From contig NZ_FOGE01000011.1 of NCBI RefSeq assembly GCF_900111125.1, forward strand, positions 62,001-126,000: 64,000 nt of DNA, in the 5' to 3' direction. The number at the start of each line of letters is the position of its first letter. Within the stretch, counting starts at the first letter, position 1. A program made the position numbers and the translations under genes. The notes beneath the pieces are model-generated. The model was given only the letters and a program-made list of their open reading frames with translations. It had not been told where the DNA came from and did not search any database. The DNA comes from Sphingobium sp. YR768 (GTDB lineage: Bacteria; Pseudomonadota; Alphaproteobacteria; Sphingomonadales; Sphingomonadaceae). Of the stretch, positions 36,314 through 44,809 are shown one piece after another.

Positions 36314-37738
36314 TCAGTTCGATCCGCTGACGCGGATAATGCCGATCCCGCGCGCGATGTCGATATGCGTTCCAAAGGGTTGCGACAGGCGCTGCAACCG
36401 GGCGAGGATACGCGCGCCAACCGTCGCGTCCGCCAGATGCGGCACGCCGCGTCCCGCGCCCGTCGCGTTGACGCCCAGATCCACGGGATAGAGGCGGATT
36501 TCGCTGAGCTTGCCATCCTTATACTGGCTGACCGCGATCACCGTTTCATACAGGTTGGGATCGCCAAATTCCTTCGCCCCGCGCGCCTGAAGCAGCTCGG
36601 GTGCGGTCACGCTGCCCGGCGTGATGCCGAACTGGTCGTACATGTCGGCCGGCAGGTCATCGAGGCTGTTGTTCATCATCGCAAAGTTGCCGAGCGAATA
36701 GAAGATCGGCTTGCCCTTGTAGATTTCGATGCCGCGCAGCTGATGCGGGCCATGGCCGACATAGACGTCCGCCCCGGCATCGATCGCCTGATGCGCCAGC
36801 GTCGGCGCGAAATTGGCGGGCGTCTGAAAGGCATTGCCCGGTTCATGATTGTGCAGCGAGAAAATGGTGAAATTGCCGTTCTGATGCGCCTGACGGACGG
36901 CGAGCAGATTGGCGTTCACATCCTTGGCATTCAGATCATATTCGATCGTCATCGGCGTCGCCGGATTGGCCGTCGCACGATATTCGCGGCCCTTCATCTT
37001 GACCGGTGCGCCTGCCTTGGTCCCGGCGAGACGGGCGATAGTCGCCAGATCGGCGTCGGATACCAGCCCGATCTCCGTGCTGCGGATCGCATTCGCGCCG
37101 CCGCGTCCCGGCACCTGACCCAGCGGGTCGGAGGCTGGCGACATCGGCGTGAAGCTGGTGGTGGCGGAAATCAGCCCGACACGGCCATGCGGCCCGTCAA
37201 AATAGGCGGGGGCCCGCGCCGCCGTCATGCTGCGGCCGGTGCCGGCATGGACCAGATGCGCGCCGTCCAGCAGGTCGAGCGTGTCATACAGACCCTCGAC
37301 GCCCCAGTCGGTGGCGTGGTTGTTGGCATGGCCGACGATATCGATGCCCATCTTTGCGACGTCGCCCGGCACGGCGGGATCGGCCAGCATCCAGGTGCCG
37401 CCCGATTCCGCCTGTGGCGATCCCTTGAAGGTCTTGAGGTCGAGTGCCGTCGTTTCGAAATTGCCGAAGGTCACGTCCGCGCCACGCAGGATGGCCAGCA
37501 TGTCGGGCGATTGCTTCTCGATCGTCGCCAGCATCGGGCGCAGATAGATAAGGTCGCCGACCGCCGCGAAGCGGAAGGTACCGGCGATCGGCGTGCTCGG
37601 CACGGTTGCCGTCGTCAGCTTGCCGCCGCTTTCCTCTTCCTCCGCATGGGACGGGAGGGCGACGGTCATCATCAGGGCAGCGCCCGCCAGAGACAGGCTG
37701 CGCAGCGCCTTGCGGCGGAATGAAATGGGCAACGGCAT
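36314..37738 (-). CDS. CapA-family metallophosphatase-like protein
   Basis: A 474-residue exported protein of the CapA/PGA_cap family. Motifs are FAAVGDLIYLRP, FGNFETTALD, GHANNHATDWG (an NNH motif typical of the metallophosphatase fold), FSLHNHEPGN and VGHGPHQLRGIEIYKGKPIFYSLGNF. CapA is needed for poly-gamma-glutamate export in Bacillus, but no capB/capC partners are here, and many alphaproteobacterial members have unknown roles. AAGGGG about eight bases before the ATG supports the start. It follows the second kinase gene by 102 bases; a shared box lies 57 bases upstream of its start. Confidence 0.85.
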   Translation of the reverse strand: MPLPISFRRKALRSLSLAGAALMMTVALPSHAEEEESGGKLTTATVPSTPIAGTFRFAAVGDLIYLRPMLATIEKQSPDMLAILRGADVTFGNFETTALDLKTFKGSPQAESGGTWMLADPAVPGDVAKMGIDIVGHANNHATDWGVEGLYDTLDLLDGAHLVHAGTGRSMTAARAPAYFDGPHGRVGLISATTSFTPMSPASDPLGQVPGRGGANAIRSTEIGLVSDADLATIARLAGTKAGAPVKMKGREYRATANPATPMTIEYDLNAKDVNANLLAVRQAHQNGNFTIFSLHNHEPGNAFQTPANFAPTLAHQAIDAGADVYVGHGPHQLRGIEIYKGKPIFYSLGNFAMMNNSLDDLPADMYDQFGITPGSVTAPELLQARGAKEFGDPNLYETVIAVSQYKDGKLSEIRLYPVDLGVNATGAGRGVPHLADATVGARILARLQRLSQPFGTHIDIARGIGIIRVSGSN

Positions 37739-37795
37739 GGAATTTCCCCTTGGCTCCGGCCGGGATCGGCTTTGCCATGGGGATAGCCGCAGCGG

Positions 37796-37812
37796 CTGAC
37801 ATGAACCTGTCA
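37796..37812 (+). promoter_or_regulatory. Shared regulatory box, copy D (CapA promoter region)
   Basis: CTGACATGAACCTGTCA in the 102-base gap between the second kinase gene and the CapA-like gene, 57 bases upstream of the CapA start. It fits the box pattern CTGWCATSAACCTKWCA; its two halves also form TGACA-N6-TGTCA. Confidence 0.55.
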
Positions 37813-37840
37813 CACAGGCAGCTGCCCGCCCGGCGGCGCG

Positions 37841-39337
37841 TCAGGCGATGTCGGACCGGAAACGGACGATGGCGCACAAGCCCTTGCCCGATCGCCCGTC
37901 CTCAAGGCTGATCGTCGCGCCCATCCGTTCGGCGATGGCGCGGGCGATCGGCAGGCCCAGTCCGGTTCCGGCGGGCGCCTTGCGATTGGGGATGCGATAG
38001 AAACGCTCCCACACCTTTTCCCGTTCGGCCGCCGAAATGCCGGGTCCATCATCGTCGATCGCGACGATGGCGCCCTCTTCATCGCGATCGACATGCACCG
38101 AAACGCTGCCACCCGGACGATTGTAGCGGATGGCATTGTCGAGCAGATTGCCGATCAGCTCGGCCGCCAGTGTTGGCTGGCCCACCGCCATGACCGGGCC
38201 TTCCACGCTCTTGTCATAGCCGATGTCGATGTCGGCCGGCGCCTGCGCCGCCCGCTCTCCAGTCACGGTGGCGGCCACCTCCGCCAAGTCGAAGGGGCGC
38301 AATTGCGTGCCGACCTGATCCTCGCTGCGGGCGAGGGCAATCAGCTGGCGCAGCAATTGCTCCAGCGAATCGATGGCATGGGGAATGTCCTGCAAGGCCG
38401 CCTTGCCCTGCGGCGACGTCGGGCCATAGCGATCGAGCACGTCCAGTTGCACCCGCGCGACGGCCAGCGGCGTGCGCATCTGGTGCGATGCATTGGACGT
38501 AAACTGCCGCAGCGAGTCGGTCGCCCTTTCCAGCCGCGCCATCAGCCCGTTGAAGGCCGCAACGAAAGGCTGCATCTCGACCGGCCCAGTTTCTGGTGTT
38601 TCCAGCCGGAACGTCGCTGGCGCATCGCGTCGTGCCATATCGACCTGCTGGGTGAGATCCACCAGCGGGCGCAACCCCCATTCGATCGCCCACCAGAACA
38701 GCATGCCGGTCAGGATCAGGGCGGCCAGCCCCGCCAGCACCACCTGTTGCAGGAAGGTGCGTTCATAGGCGGCGCGATCGTCCATATAGTCGGCGACCTG
38801 AATCGCGATCAGCTCCGTGTTGCCCTGCGCCCGGCGCACCTCCGTCGCGATCCGCGCAGGCTTCCCGTGCAGCGTGCCACTGCGCAGATAGGCCGCCTGC
38901 GTGACCTGACGGGCGTCAGCAGGGTCAAGATAGCCCCGCACCATGCGGTTTTCGCGATAGGCGTTGACGAACGTGGTTGGCTTGTGCCGGTCGAGCACGC
39001 CATCCCATGTCGCGCGATAATCGCCGGGCGGCAGCAAAGCCGGGTCGCCCGCGATCAGGGTCTGTCCGCGATAGACGCTGTAGAGGACCACGGGCCGCGC
39101 ACGCCGTCGCAACAGGTGGATCACCAGCGGCACCAGTCGTTCCCGGTCGGCCGCCGGGCTGTTGTAAGCCAGACTGAGCGTCCGCACCGATCCGATCAGC
39201 ACCCGGTCGACTGTATTGGCTTCGGTGTCATGCGTGACCAGCGCCGTGATGACGCAGAACAGCAGCACCAGCGCCGCCAGCGGCATCAATACCGCGCCGG
39301 TCAGGCGAAGCCGGAGGGAATGGGGGGATTGCCGCAT
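37841..39337 (-). CDS. TctE-like sensor histidine kinase (second system)
   Basis: A 498-residue membrane kinase, paralogous in layout to the one at 26555-27937. Membrane segments are at about 13-35 and 198-218, with a 2CSK_N-type periplasmic sensor between them. The phosphoacceptor is H285 in ASHQMRTPLAVA; N-box NLLDNAIRYNRPGG, DDDGPGI and GTGLGLPIARA follow. The sensor domain is longer than in the first kinase and its sequence differs, so a different ligand is likely. The gene starts 10 bases after its response regulator. Confidence 0.91.
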   Translation of the reverse strand: MRQSPHSLRLRLTGAVLMPLAALVLLFCVITALVTHDTEANTVDRVLIGSVRTLSLAYNSPAADRERLVPLVIHLLRRRARPVVLYSVYRGQTLIAGDPALLPPGDYRATWDGVLDRHKPTTFVNAYRENRMVRGYLDPADARQVTQAAYLRSGTLHGKPARIATEVRRAQGNTELIAIQVADYMDDRAAYERTFLQQVVLAGLAALILTGMLFWWAIEWGLRPLVDLTQQVDMARRDAPATFRLETPETGPVEMQPFVAAFNGLMARLERATDSLRQFTSNASHQMRTPLAVARVQLDVLDRYGPTSPQGKAALQDIPHAIDSLEQLLRQLIALARSEDQVGTQLRPFDLAEVAATVTGERAAQAPADIDIGYDKSVEGPVMAVGQPTLAAELIGNLLDNAIRYNRPGGSVSVHVDRDEEGAIVAIDDDGPGISAAEREKVWERFYRIPNRKAPAGTGLGLPIARAIAERMGATISLEDGRSGKGLCAIVRFRSDIA

Positions 39338-39347
39338 TAAAGGATCG

Positions 39348-40013
39348 TCAGGCCGCTTCGATCATGTAGCCAAGGCCCCGGATCGTGCGGATCGCCGGGC
39401 CGGACGGCTGCAACTTCTTGCGCAGGCGGCCGACATAGACTTCCAGCGCATTGGGCGTCACCGCATCGTCGAAATTGAAGATTTCGGCCGACAGGCGCTC
39501 CTTGGCCACGACCTTGCCGGGCCGTCCCATCAACGTCTCCAGCACGGCTAGTTCGCGGCGGCGCAGGTCCAGTATCACATCGTCCAGATAGACCGTCCGG
39601 CTTGACCGGTCAAAGGTCAGCGCGCCGATGCGCATCACCGGATCGGGCGATCCCTGACTGCGGCGGACCAGCGCCCGAATACGCGATTCCAGTTCGCGCG
39701 GGTCGAAGGGCTTGGCCATATAATCGACGGCGCCCCGGTCCAGCCCGTTGATCCGGTCGTCGATCATGTCGCGTGCCGTCAGGATCAGGATCGGCGTTGC
39801 CGCGCCGCGCGCGCGCAACTGGCTCAGCACGTCCAGCCCGTCCATGTCCGGCAGGCCCAGATCCAGCACGATCGCGCAATAGGGTTCCTGGCTCGCCAGT
39901 CGCAATGCCTCTTCGCCGCTGGTCAATATGTCGACGGCAAAACCAGCTGCTTCCAGCGATGCGACCATGCCGCGCGCCAGCCGCTCATCATCTTCCACCA
40001 GCAACAACCGCAT
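39348..40013 (-). CDS. OmpR-family response regulator (second system)
   Basis: A 221-residue regulator: MRLLLVEDDERLARG, phosphoacceptor D51 (IVLDLGLPDMDG), LTARD, K101 (DYMAKPFDP), and a winged-helix domain ending RTIRGLGYMIEAA. GGAG upstream of the ATG at 40013 decides the start against a longer frame. It is paralogous to the regulator at 27927-28592 (same length, same motif positions). It heads a minus-strand run with the kinase, CapA, M28 peptidase and TerC genes, and a shared box lies about 137 bases upstream. Confidence 0.93.
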   Translation of the reverse strand: MRLLLVEDDERLARGMVASLEAAGFAVDILTSGEEALRLASQEPYCAIVLDLGLPDMDGLDVLSQLRARGAATPILILTARDMIDDRINGLDRGAVDYMAKPFDPRELESRIRALVRRSQGSPDPVMRIGALTFDRSSRTVYLDDVILDLRRRELAVLETLMGRPGKVVAKERLSAEIFNFDDAVTPNALEVYVGRLRKKLQPSGPAIRTIRGLGYMIEAA

Positions 40014-40149
40014 AACACACTCCGTGACGCGGCATCCTCTCGAAGGCAGCAGGAAATTGCGCCGTGCATGACCCATTCCGACCCAAAAGGGAAGGCCGGG
40101 ACTCGCTTGCTTGCCATTGATTGCGTGTAGTCGCTGTCTTTCCCGCTTG

Positions 40150-40166
40150 TGTCAGGTTCATGACAG
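40150..40166 (-). promoter_or_regulatory. Shared regulatory box, copy C
   Basis: CTGTCATGAACCTGACA on the minus strand, in the 248-base divergent region between the second response regulator (start 40013) and the serine hydrolase gene (start 40262). It fits CTGWCATSAACCTKWCA and shares the TGAACC core with copy D. I see no secure -35/-10 pair in the rest of the gap. Confidence 0.58.
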
Positions 40167-40261
40167 CGACTCCGGTTAAGGCATAGCACAACCGCGCCAC
40201 AGGCAGCGGACCGACAAGATCAGCGCGCGCCCACGGAAGGCGCGCGCAAGGGGAATCAGAC

Positions 40262-41884
40262 ATGACGATCAAGCTGCCTTCGCTTGCGGGGGCGTTCCTG
40301 TCCTTCTGTGTTGCCGGTACGGCCAGCGCCGCCGCGCCCGCTCCGGCCGACCCGGCCAGCCTCGCCCGGCTGGATGCCCTGTTCGCGCGCTGGGCCAAGC
40401 CCGATGCGCCCGGCTGCGCCGTCGCCGTTTCGCGCGAGGGACAGGCGATCGCGACCCGGGCCTATGGCATGGCCAGCCTGGAACTGGGCGTGCCGATCAG
40501 CACCGATTCCATCTTCGAAGCCGGTTCCGATTCCAAGCAGTTCACCGCTGCCGCCACGCTTATGCTGGCGCGCGCGGGTAAGTTGTCGCTGGACGATGAT
40601 ATTCGCAAGTTCGTGCTGGAAATGCCCGATTACGGCACGCCGGTCACCATCCGCCACCTGCTGCACCACACCAGCGGTCTGCGCGACTGGGGCTCGGTCG
40701 CCGCGATCGAAGGTTGGCCGCGCAACAGCCGCACTGCCGACAATCAGGATATGCTGAACATCGTCGCGCGCCAGAAGGAACTGAACTTCGCGCCCGGCAG
40801 CCATTATCTGTACAGCAACACCAATTTCAATCTGCTGGCGATCATCGTCGCCCGCGTCAGCGGCCAGTCGCTCGCCGACTTCACCCAGGATCATATCTTC
40901 AAGCCGCTGGGCATGACCCATACCCGCTGGCGCGACGATCATGCCGATGTCGTCGCTGGCCGCACCGGCGCCTATGAATTTGAAGATGGCGTCTATCGCA
41001 ACGATCAGGTGATCGAGGATGCCTATGGCAATGGCGGCCTGCTGACCACGGTAGGCGATCTGGTGAAGTGGCAGGCGGCGCTGGATGCCGACACATTCGG
41101 CCCCGGTTTCACCGAAACGATGCAGACCCCCACCAAGCTGAATGATGGCACGCCGATCGCTTATGCGCTGGCGTTGGTGAACCTCGATCATCATGGCGTG
41201 CAGGAAGTCAGCCATTCGGGGTCGACCGGCGGCTATCGCGCATGGATGGCGCGCTATCCGCAGCAGAAGCTGGCCGTGTCGCTGCTCTGCAATACAGGCA
41301 ATGCCGATACGCCGACGCTGGGTCGCGATGTCGCCGACATCTTCCTGCCCGCTTACACTGCCAAGCCCTACACGCCCAAGGGCGCGCTGCCTTCGGGTGT
41401 CTATGCCGATGGCATGACCGGCTTCCCTGTCCGCTTCGACAGCGACGACAAGGGCAATCTGCGCGCCGATGGCAAAGTGCTGAAGCCGGTCGGTCCGGGC
41501 CGCTGGGCGCAGCGCGAGGATATCTTCGCTTTCGGCAAGACCGGCCTGACGCTCGAACATCGGGAGGGCGAGAAGGTCGCCTATCGAAAGGTCGATGCCG
41601 TCACCGCTTTCGATCCCAAGCCCTATGTCGGCCGCTTCTGCGGTGTCGACACCTTCGCCTGCCTCAGCTTCCGGCAGGATGGCGACACGCTGATCTACAG
41701 CGGTCCGCGCTGGTACAACCAGTCGCTGACGCCGGCCTATGCCGACGTCTTCACTGGCGAAGCGATGCCGCAATCCTCGCGCATCACGGTCAAGTTCGAA
41801 CGCGATGCGAATGGGGCCGTCACGGGCCTGCGCTTTGGCGAAGGCCGCGCCTACGACGTCGCCTTCCGCCGCGTCGCCGACTGA
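40262..41884 (+). CDS. Secreted class-C beta-lactamase-like serine hydrolase
   Basis: A 540-residue exported enzyme with a signal peptide (ends ...GTASAAA) and a penicillin-binding/class-C fold: S89-D-S-K92 (SxxK nucleophile motif), Y184-S-N186 (YxN) and HSGSTGGYRAWM as the third motif, where KTG would stand in true lactamases. A C-terminal beta-domain follows from about residue 370. Such proteins are mostly peptidases or esterases rather than antibiotic-resistance enzymes. AAGGGG precedes the ATG. It is divergent from the second two-component system and precedes a TonB receptor by 74 bases. Confidence 0.87.
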   Translation: MTIKLPSLAGAFLSFCVAGTASAAAPAPADPASLARLDALFARWAKPDAPGCAVAVSREGQAIATRAYGMASLELGVPISTDSIFEAGSDSKQFTAAATLMLARAGKLSLDDDIRKFVLEMPDYGTPVTIRHLLHHTSGLRDWGSVAAIEGWPRNSRTADNQDMLNIVARQKELNFAPGSHYLYSNTNFNLLAIIVARVSGQSLADFTQDHIFKPLGMTHTRWRDDHADVVAGRTGAYEFEDGVYRNDQVIEDAYGNGGLLTTVGDLVKWQAALDADTFGPGFTETMQTPTKLNDGTPIAYALALVNLDHHGVQEVSHSGSTGGYRAWMARYPQQKLAVSLLCNTGNADTPTLGRDVADIFLPAYTAKPYTPKGALPSGVYADGMTGFPVRFDSDDKGNLRADGKVLKPVGPGRWAQREDIFAFGKTGLTLEHREGEKVAYRKVDAVTAFDPKPYVGRFCGVDTFACLSFRQDGDTLIYSGPRWYNQSLTPAYADVFTGEAMPQSSRITVKFERDANGAVTGLRFGEGRAYDVAFRRVAD

Positions 41885-41958
41885 TCTTTCAGGACATTAC
41901 ACAAGAGCCGCTCGGGTCGCGGCCATAATCAAAGCAAGAGCATAAGGGGACTATCAAG

Positions 41959-44682
41959 ATGCGTTACAATGAAGAAGGACTACGCCGCCTGCTGATGGCG
42001 GGGACTGCCGGCGCCGCTCTGGTGCTGTCGCTCGCCACCCCGTCTGTCGCCATGGCACAGGACGCCGCGCCTGCCGCTGCCGATGAAGCCGCCGAAGAAG
42101 CGGCCCCGGCGATCGTCGTCACCGGATCGCGCATCGACCGCAAGGGTTTCGAAGCGCCGACGCCGACCACCGTTATCGGCGACACCGAACTGCGTCAGGG
42201 CGCGCGTCCCAGCATCGCGCAGGTTCTGAACGACCTGCCGCAGTTCCGCGCGACCCAGTCGCCGGCCAGCACGGTCGCCAACACCAACTCCTCCTCCTCG
42301 GCGATGGACCTTCGCGGTCTGGGCGTCACGCGCACGCTGACCCTGCTCAACAACCGTCGCTTCACTGGCGCGAGCGACCTCAACACCGTGCCGCAGGGTC
42401 TGGTGAAGCGCGTCGAAGTCGTCACCGGCGGCGCATCGGCAGCCTGGGGTTCGGGCGCGATTGGCGGCGTGGTCAACATCATCCTCGACGATGATCTGGA
42501 AGGCCTGACGCTGGGCGCGCAGAACGGCCTGTCCTCGCGCGGCGACGGCTATCGTTACAGCCTCGACGCCACCTTTGGCACGAAGTTCGCTGATGGTCGC
42601 GGTCACTTCATGATCGGCGGCGAATATCAGAAGGATGACGGCATTCTCGACCGCAATTCGCGCAAGAATGTCGGCAGCGCCAACCTCTTCTCGCCGACCA
42701 GCGGCGACCATGACTATATCCTGGTGCGCGACGTCAACGCTTCGAACACCAGCCTGGGCGGCCTCATCAACGCGGGTTCGCTCAAGGGCCAGACGTTCAA
42801 CGCGGACGGCACGCTGCGCGACTTCGTCTATGGCAGCCAGATCAGCGGCACGACCATGGTCGGCGGCGAAGGCGTGGCCACCAATGACGAATATGCGCTG
42901 ACCAACCCCTATCAGCGCGTCAACAGCTATGCCCGCGCCAGCTTTGAAGTCGGCGACGCCACCTTCTGGGCGGATGGCAGCTACAGCCGCATCTGGGCGA
43001 AATATCCCTTCTATGCGGAAAGCGGCACCTACACCCTGTCGGCGACCAACCCCTATCTGTCGTCGGACATCCAGAGCCAGCTGGCCGCCGCCAAAGAAAC
43101 CACCGTCAAGATCGGCCGCGTGTTCGAGGATTATGGCTACCGCACCTTCGGCTATTATCGCCAGAATATCGAAGGCGCGATCGGCGTCGACGGCAGCTTC
43201 GCGGACGGCAAGTGGCGCTATTCGGCTTATTATAGCCATGGCGAAAACCGCAACATGCAGAGCTATGACAACCAGATCAACGGCACGAAGCTGAGCAACG
43301 CGCTCGACGCGGTGACGGATTCGAGCGGCAACATCGTCTGCCGTGTCACCCTGACCAACGCAAATTCCGGCTGTTCGCCGCTCAACATCCTGGGCACCGG
43401 CACCGCCAGCCAGGCCGCGATCGACTATGTGTTCGGCGATGTCGCCAAGGTCATCTACACGACCAAGCTCGACACCACCGGCGCCAGCCTGCGCGGTGAT
43501 CCCTTCTCCACCTGGGCCGGCCCGGTTTCGGTCGCCTTCGGTGCCGAAGCGCGCTGGGAAGAACAGGTCACCAACAGCCTCGACGCCGTTTCGGCTGCCA
43601 AGGGCTTCAGCCGCTTCAACTTCTCCCCGCTTGACGGCGGCTTCAACGTGCAGGAAGCCTTTGGCGAAGTGGCGATCCCGCTGCTCGACCAGCCGTTCAG
43701 CAAGCTCGACGTCAATGGCGCGGCCCGGTACAGCCGCTACAGCACCAGCGGTGGCATCTGGTCGTGGAAGCTGGGTCTGACCGACCGCATCTTCGACAAC
43801 CTGCTGATCCGTGCGTCGCGTTCGCGTGACATTCGCTCGGGCAGCCTGGCTGAACTGTTCACTACCAGCACGACCAGCTTCACCACGGTTGCCGAAACGG
43901 ATGATGAGGGCAAGAGCCACACCTATTCCGTCACCCGCTATGGTGGCGGCAACGCGAACCTGAAGCCGGAAATCGGCAGCACGCTGACGCTGGGCGCGGT
44001 GTTCACGCCGACCTTCCTGCCGGGCTTCAACCTGTCGGTCGACTATTATAACATCAAGCTGAAGGACGCGATCACCTCGCTCGGTGCGCAGGACGTGGTC
44101 AGCGGTTGCGCCAACGGCAATACCGACCTGTGCAGCCAGATCGAACGTAACGCCGCTGGTGAACCGACCACCATCTACACCACCTATATCAATCTGGCCG
44201 AGTACAAGACCAGCGGTGTGGACGTTGAAGCGACCTACACCCTGCCGCTCAGCAAGGTCAGCAGCGGTATGGGCGGCACGATGCGCTTCCGTGGCTTGGC
44301 CACCTATGTCGACAAGGTGCTGATCAACGATGGCACGACCGTCGTGGACCGTGCTGGCGACGTGGGCGACAATGTCAGCTTCGGCACGCCGCACTGGCGC
44401 GCCACCGGATCGATCAACTACACCAATCAGGATGTGTCGATCGACGCCCGCGTCCGCTATGTCGGCGGCGGCAAGTTCAACCATGCGCTGGACATCGCCA
44501 ACAACGACATCGCGGCCCGCGTCTATGTCGACCTGGGTGGTCAGGTGAACATCGACAAGTTCACCCTGTTCGCCAACGTCAACAACCTGTTCGATCGCGA
44601 TCCGCCGCTGACCACCTATGGCGCGATCCACTATGACACGATCGGCCGTTACATGACTGTCGGGGCGAAGGTTCGCTTCTGA
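41959..44682 (+). CDS. TonB-dependent receptor (TonB plug with SR/IDRKG-type N-terminus)
   Basis: A 907-residue outer-membrane receptor: signal peptide (ends ...PSVAMAQ), an Ala/Glu-rich linker, TonB box AIVVTGSRIDRKGF, plug with LDLNTVPQGLVKRVEVVTGGASAAWGSGAIGG-type motifs (positions about 135-175) and a long barrel ending YMTVGAKVRF. This subgroup is common in sphingomonads and Caulobacter and frequently sits beside peptidases or hydrolases. The serine hydrolase upstream is probably co-transcribed, so a peptide-like substrate is possible. AGGGGA precedes the ATG. The opposite strand is also open for most of the gene; that is a codon-bias shadow. Confidence 0.9.
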   Translation: MRYNEEGLRRLLMAGTAGAALVLSLATPSVAMAQDAAPAAADEAAEEAAPAIVVTGSRIDRKGFEAPTPTTVIGDTELRQGARPSIAQVLNDLPQFRATQSPASTVANTNSSSSAMDLRGLGVTRTLTLLNNRRFTGASDLNTVPQGLVKRVEVVTGGASAAWGSGAIGGVVNIILDDDLEGLTLGAQNGLSSRGDGYRYSLDATFGTKFADGRGHFMIGGEYQKDDGILDRNSRKNVGSANLFSPTSGDHDYILVRDVNASNTSLGGLINAGSLKGQTFNADGTLRDFVYGSQISGTTMVGGEGVATNDEYALTNPYQRVNSYARASFEVGDATFWADGSYSRIWAKYPFYAESGTYTLSATNPYLSSDIQSQLAAAKETTVKIGRVFEDYGYRTFGYYRQNIEGAIGVDGSFADGKWRYSAYYSHGENRNMQSYDNQINGTKLSNALDAVTDSSGNIVCRVTLTNANSGCSPLNILGTGTASQAAIDYVFGDVAKVIYTTKLDTTGASLRGDPFSTWAGPVSVAFGAEARWEEQVTNSLDAVSAAKGFSRFNFSPLDGGFNVQEAFGEVAIPLLDQPFSKLDVNGAARYSRYSTSGGIWSWKLGLTDRIFDNLLIRASRSRDIRSGSLAELFTTSTTSFTTVAETDDEGKSHTYSVTRYGGGNANLKPEIGSTLTLGAVFTPTFLPGFNLSVDYYNIKLKDAITSLGAQDVVSGCANGNTDLCSQIERNAAGEPTTIYTTYINLAEYKTSGVDVEATYTLPLSKVSSGMGGTMRFRGLATYVDKVLINDGTTVVDRAGDVGDNVSFGTPHWRATGSINYTNQDVSIDARVRYVGGGKFNHALDIANNDIAARVYVDLGGQVNIDKFTLFANVNNLFDRDPPLTTYGAIHYDTIGRYMTVGAKVRF

Positions 44683-44708
44683 TCCTGACTGTCGAATGAA
44701 AAAGGAAA

Positions 44709-44736
44709 GGGCGGCGTGTCGCAGGACGCGCCGCCC
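44709..44736 (+). terminator. Intrinsic terminator after the TonB receptor gene
   Basis: A 12-base GC-rich stem (44709-44720 with 44725-44736, one G-T pair) with a 4-base loop is followed by TTTG and preceded by A-rich sequence. It ends the serine hydrolase/TonB receptor unit. Confidence 0.8.
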
Positions 44737-44809
44737 TTTGCGCTATCTGGCAGATTGGATTTGATAATTTCCTGCCGGCACGCATTATGCGACCTCCAGC
44801 CGGAGCAGC

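Noticed and set aside
40262-41884. True beta-lactamase (antibiotic resistance)
   Set aside because: SxxK and YxN motifs are present, but the third motif reads HSG instead of KTG and there is an extra C-terminal domain, as in peptidase/esterase relatives.
41980-44631. Very long open frame (883 codons) on the minus strand opposite the TonB receptor
   Set aside because: High-GC codon bias leaves the complementary frame open. The plus strand encodes a full TonB receptor with signal peptide and conserved motifs; the antisense product has none. The same applies opposite the acyl-CoA synthetase, M28 peptidase, porin and serine hydrolase genes.
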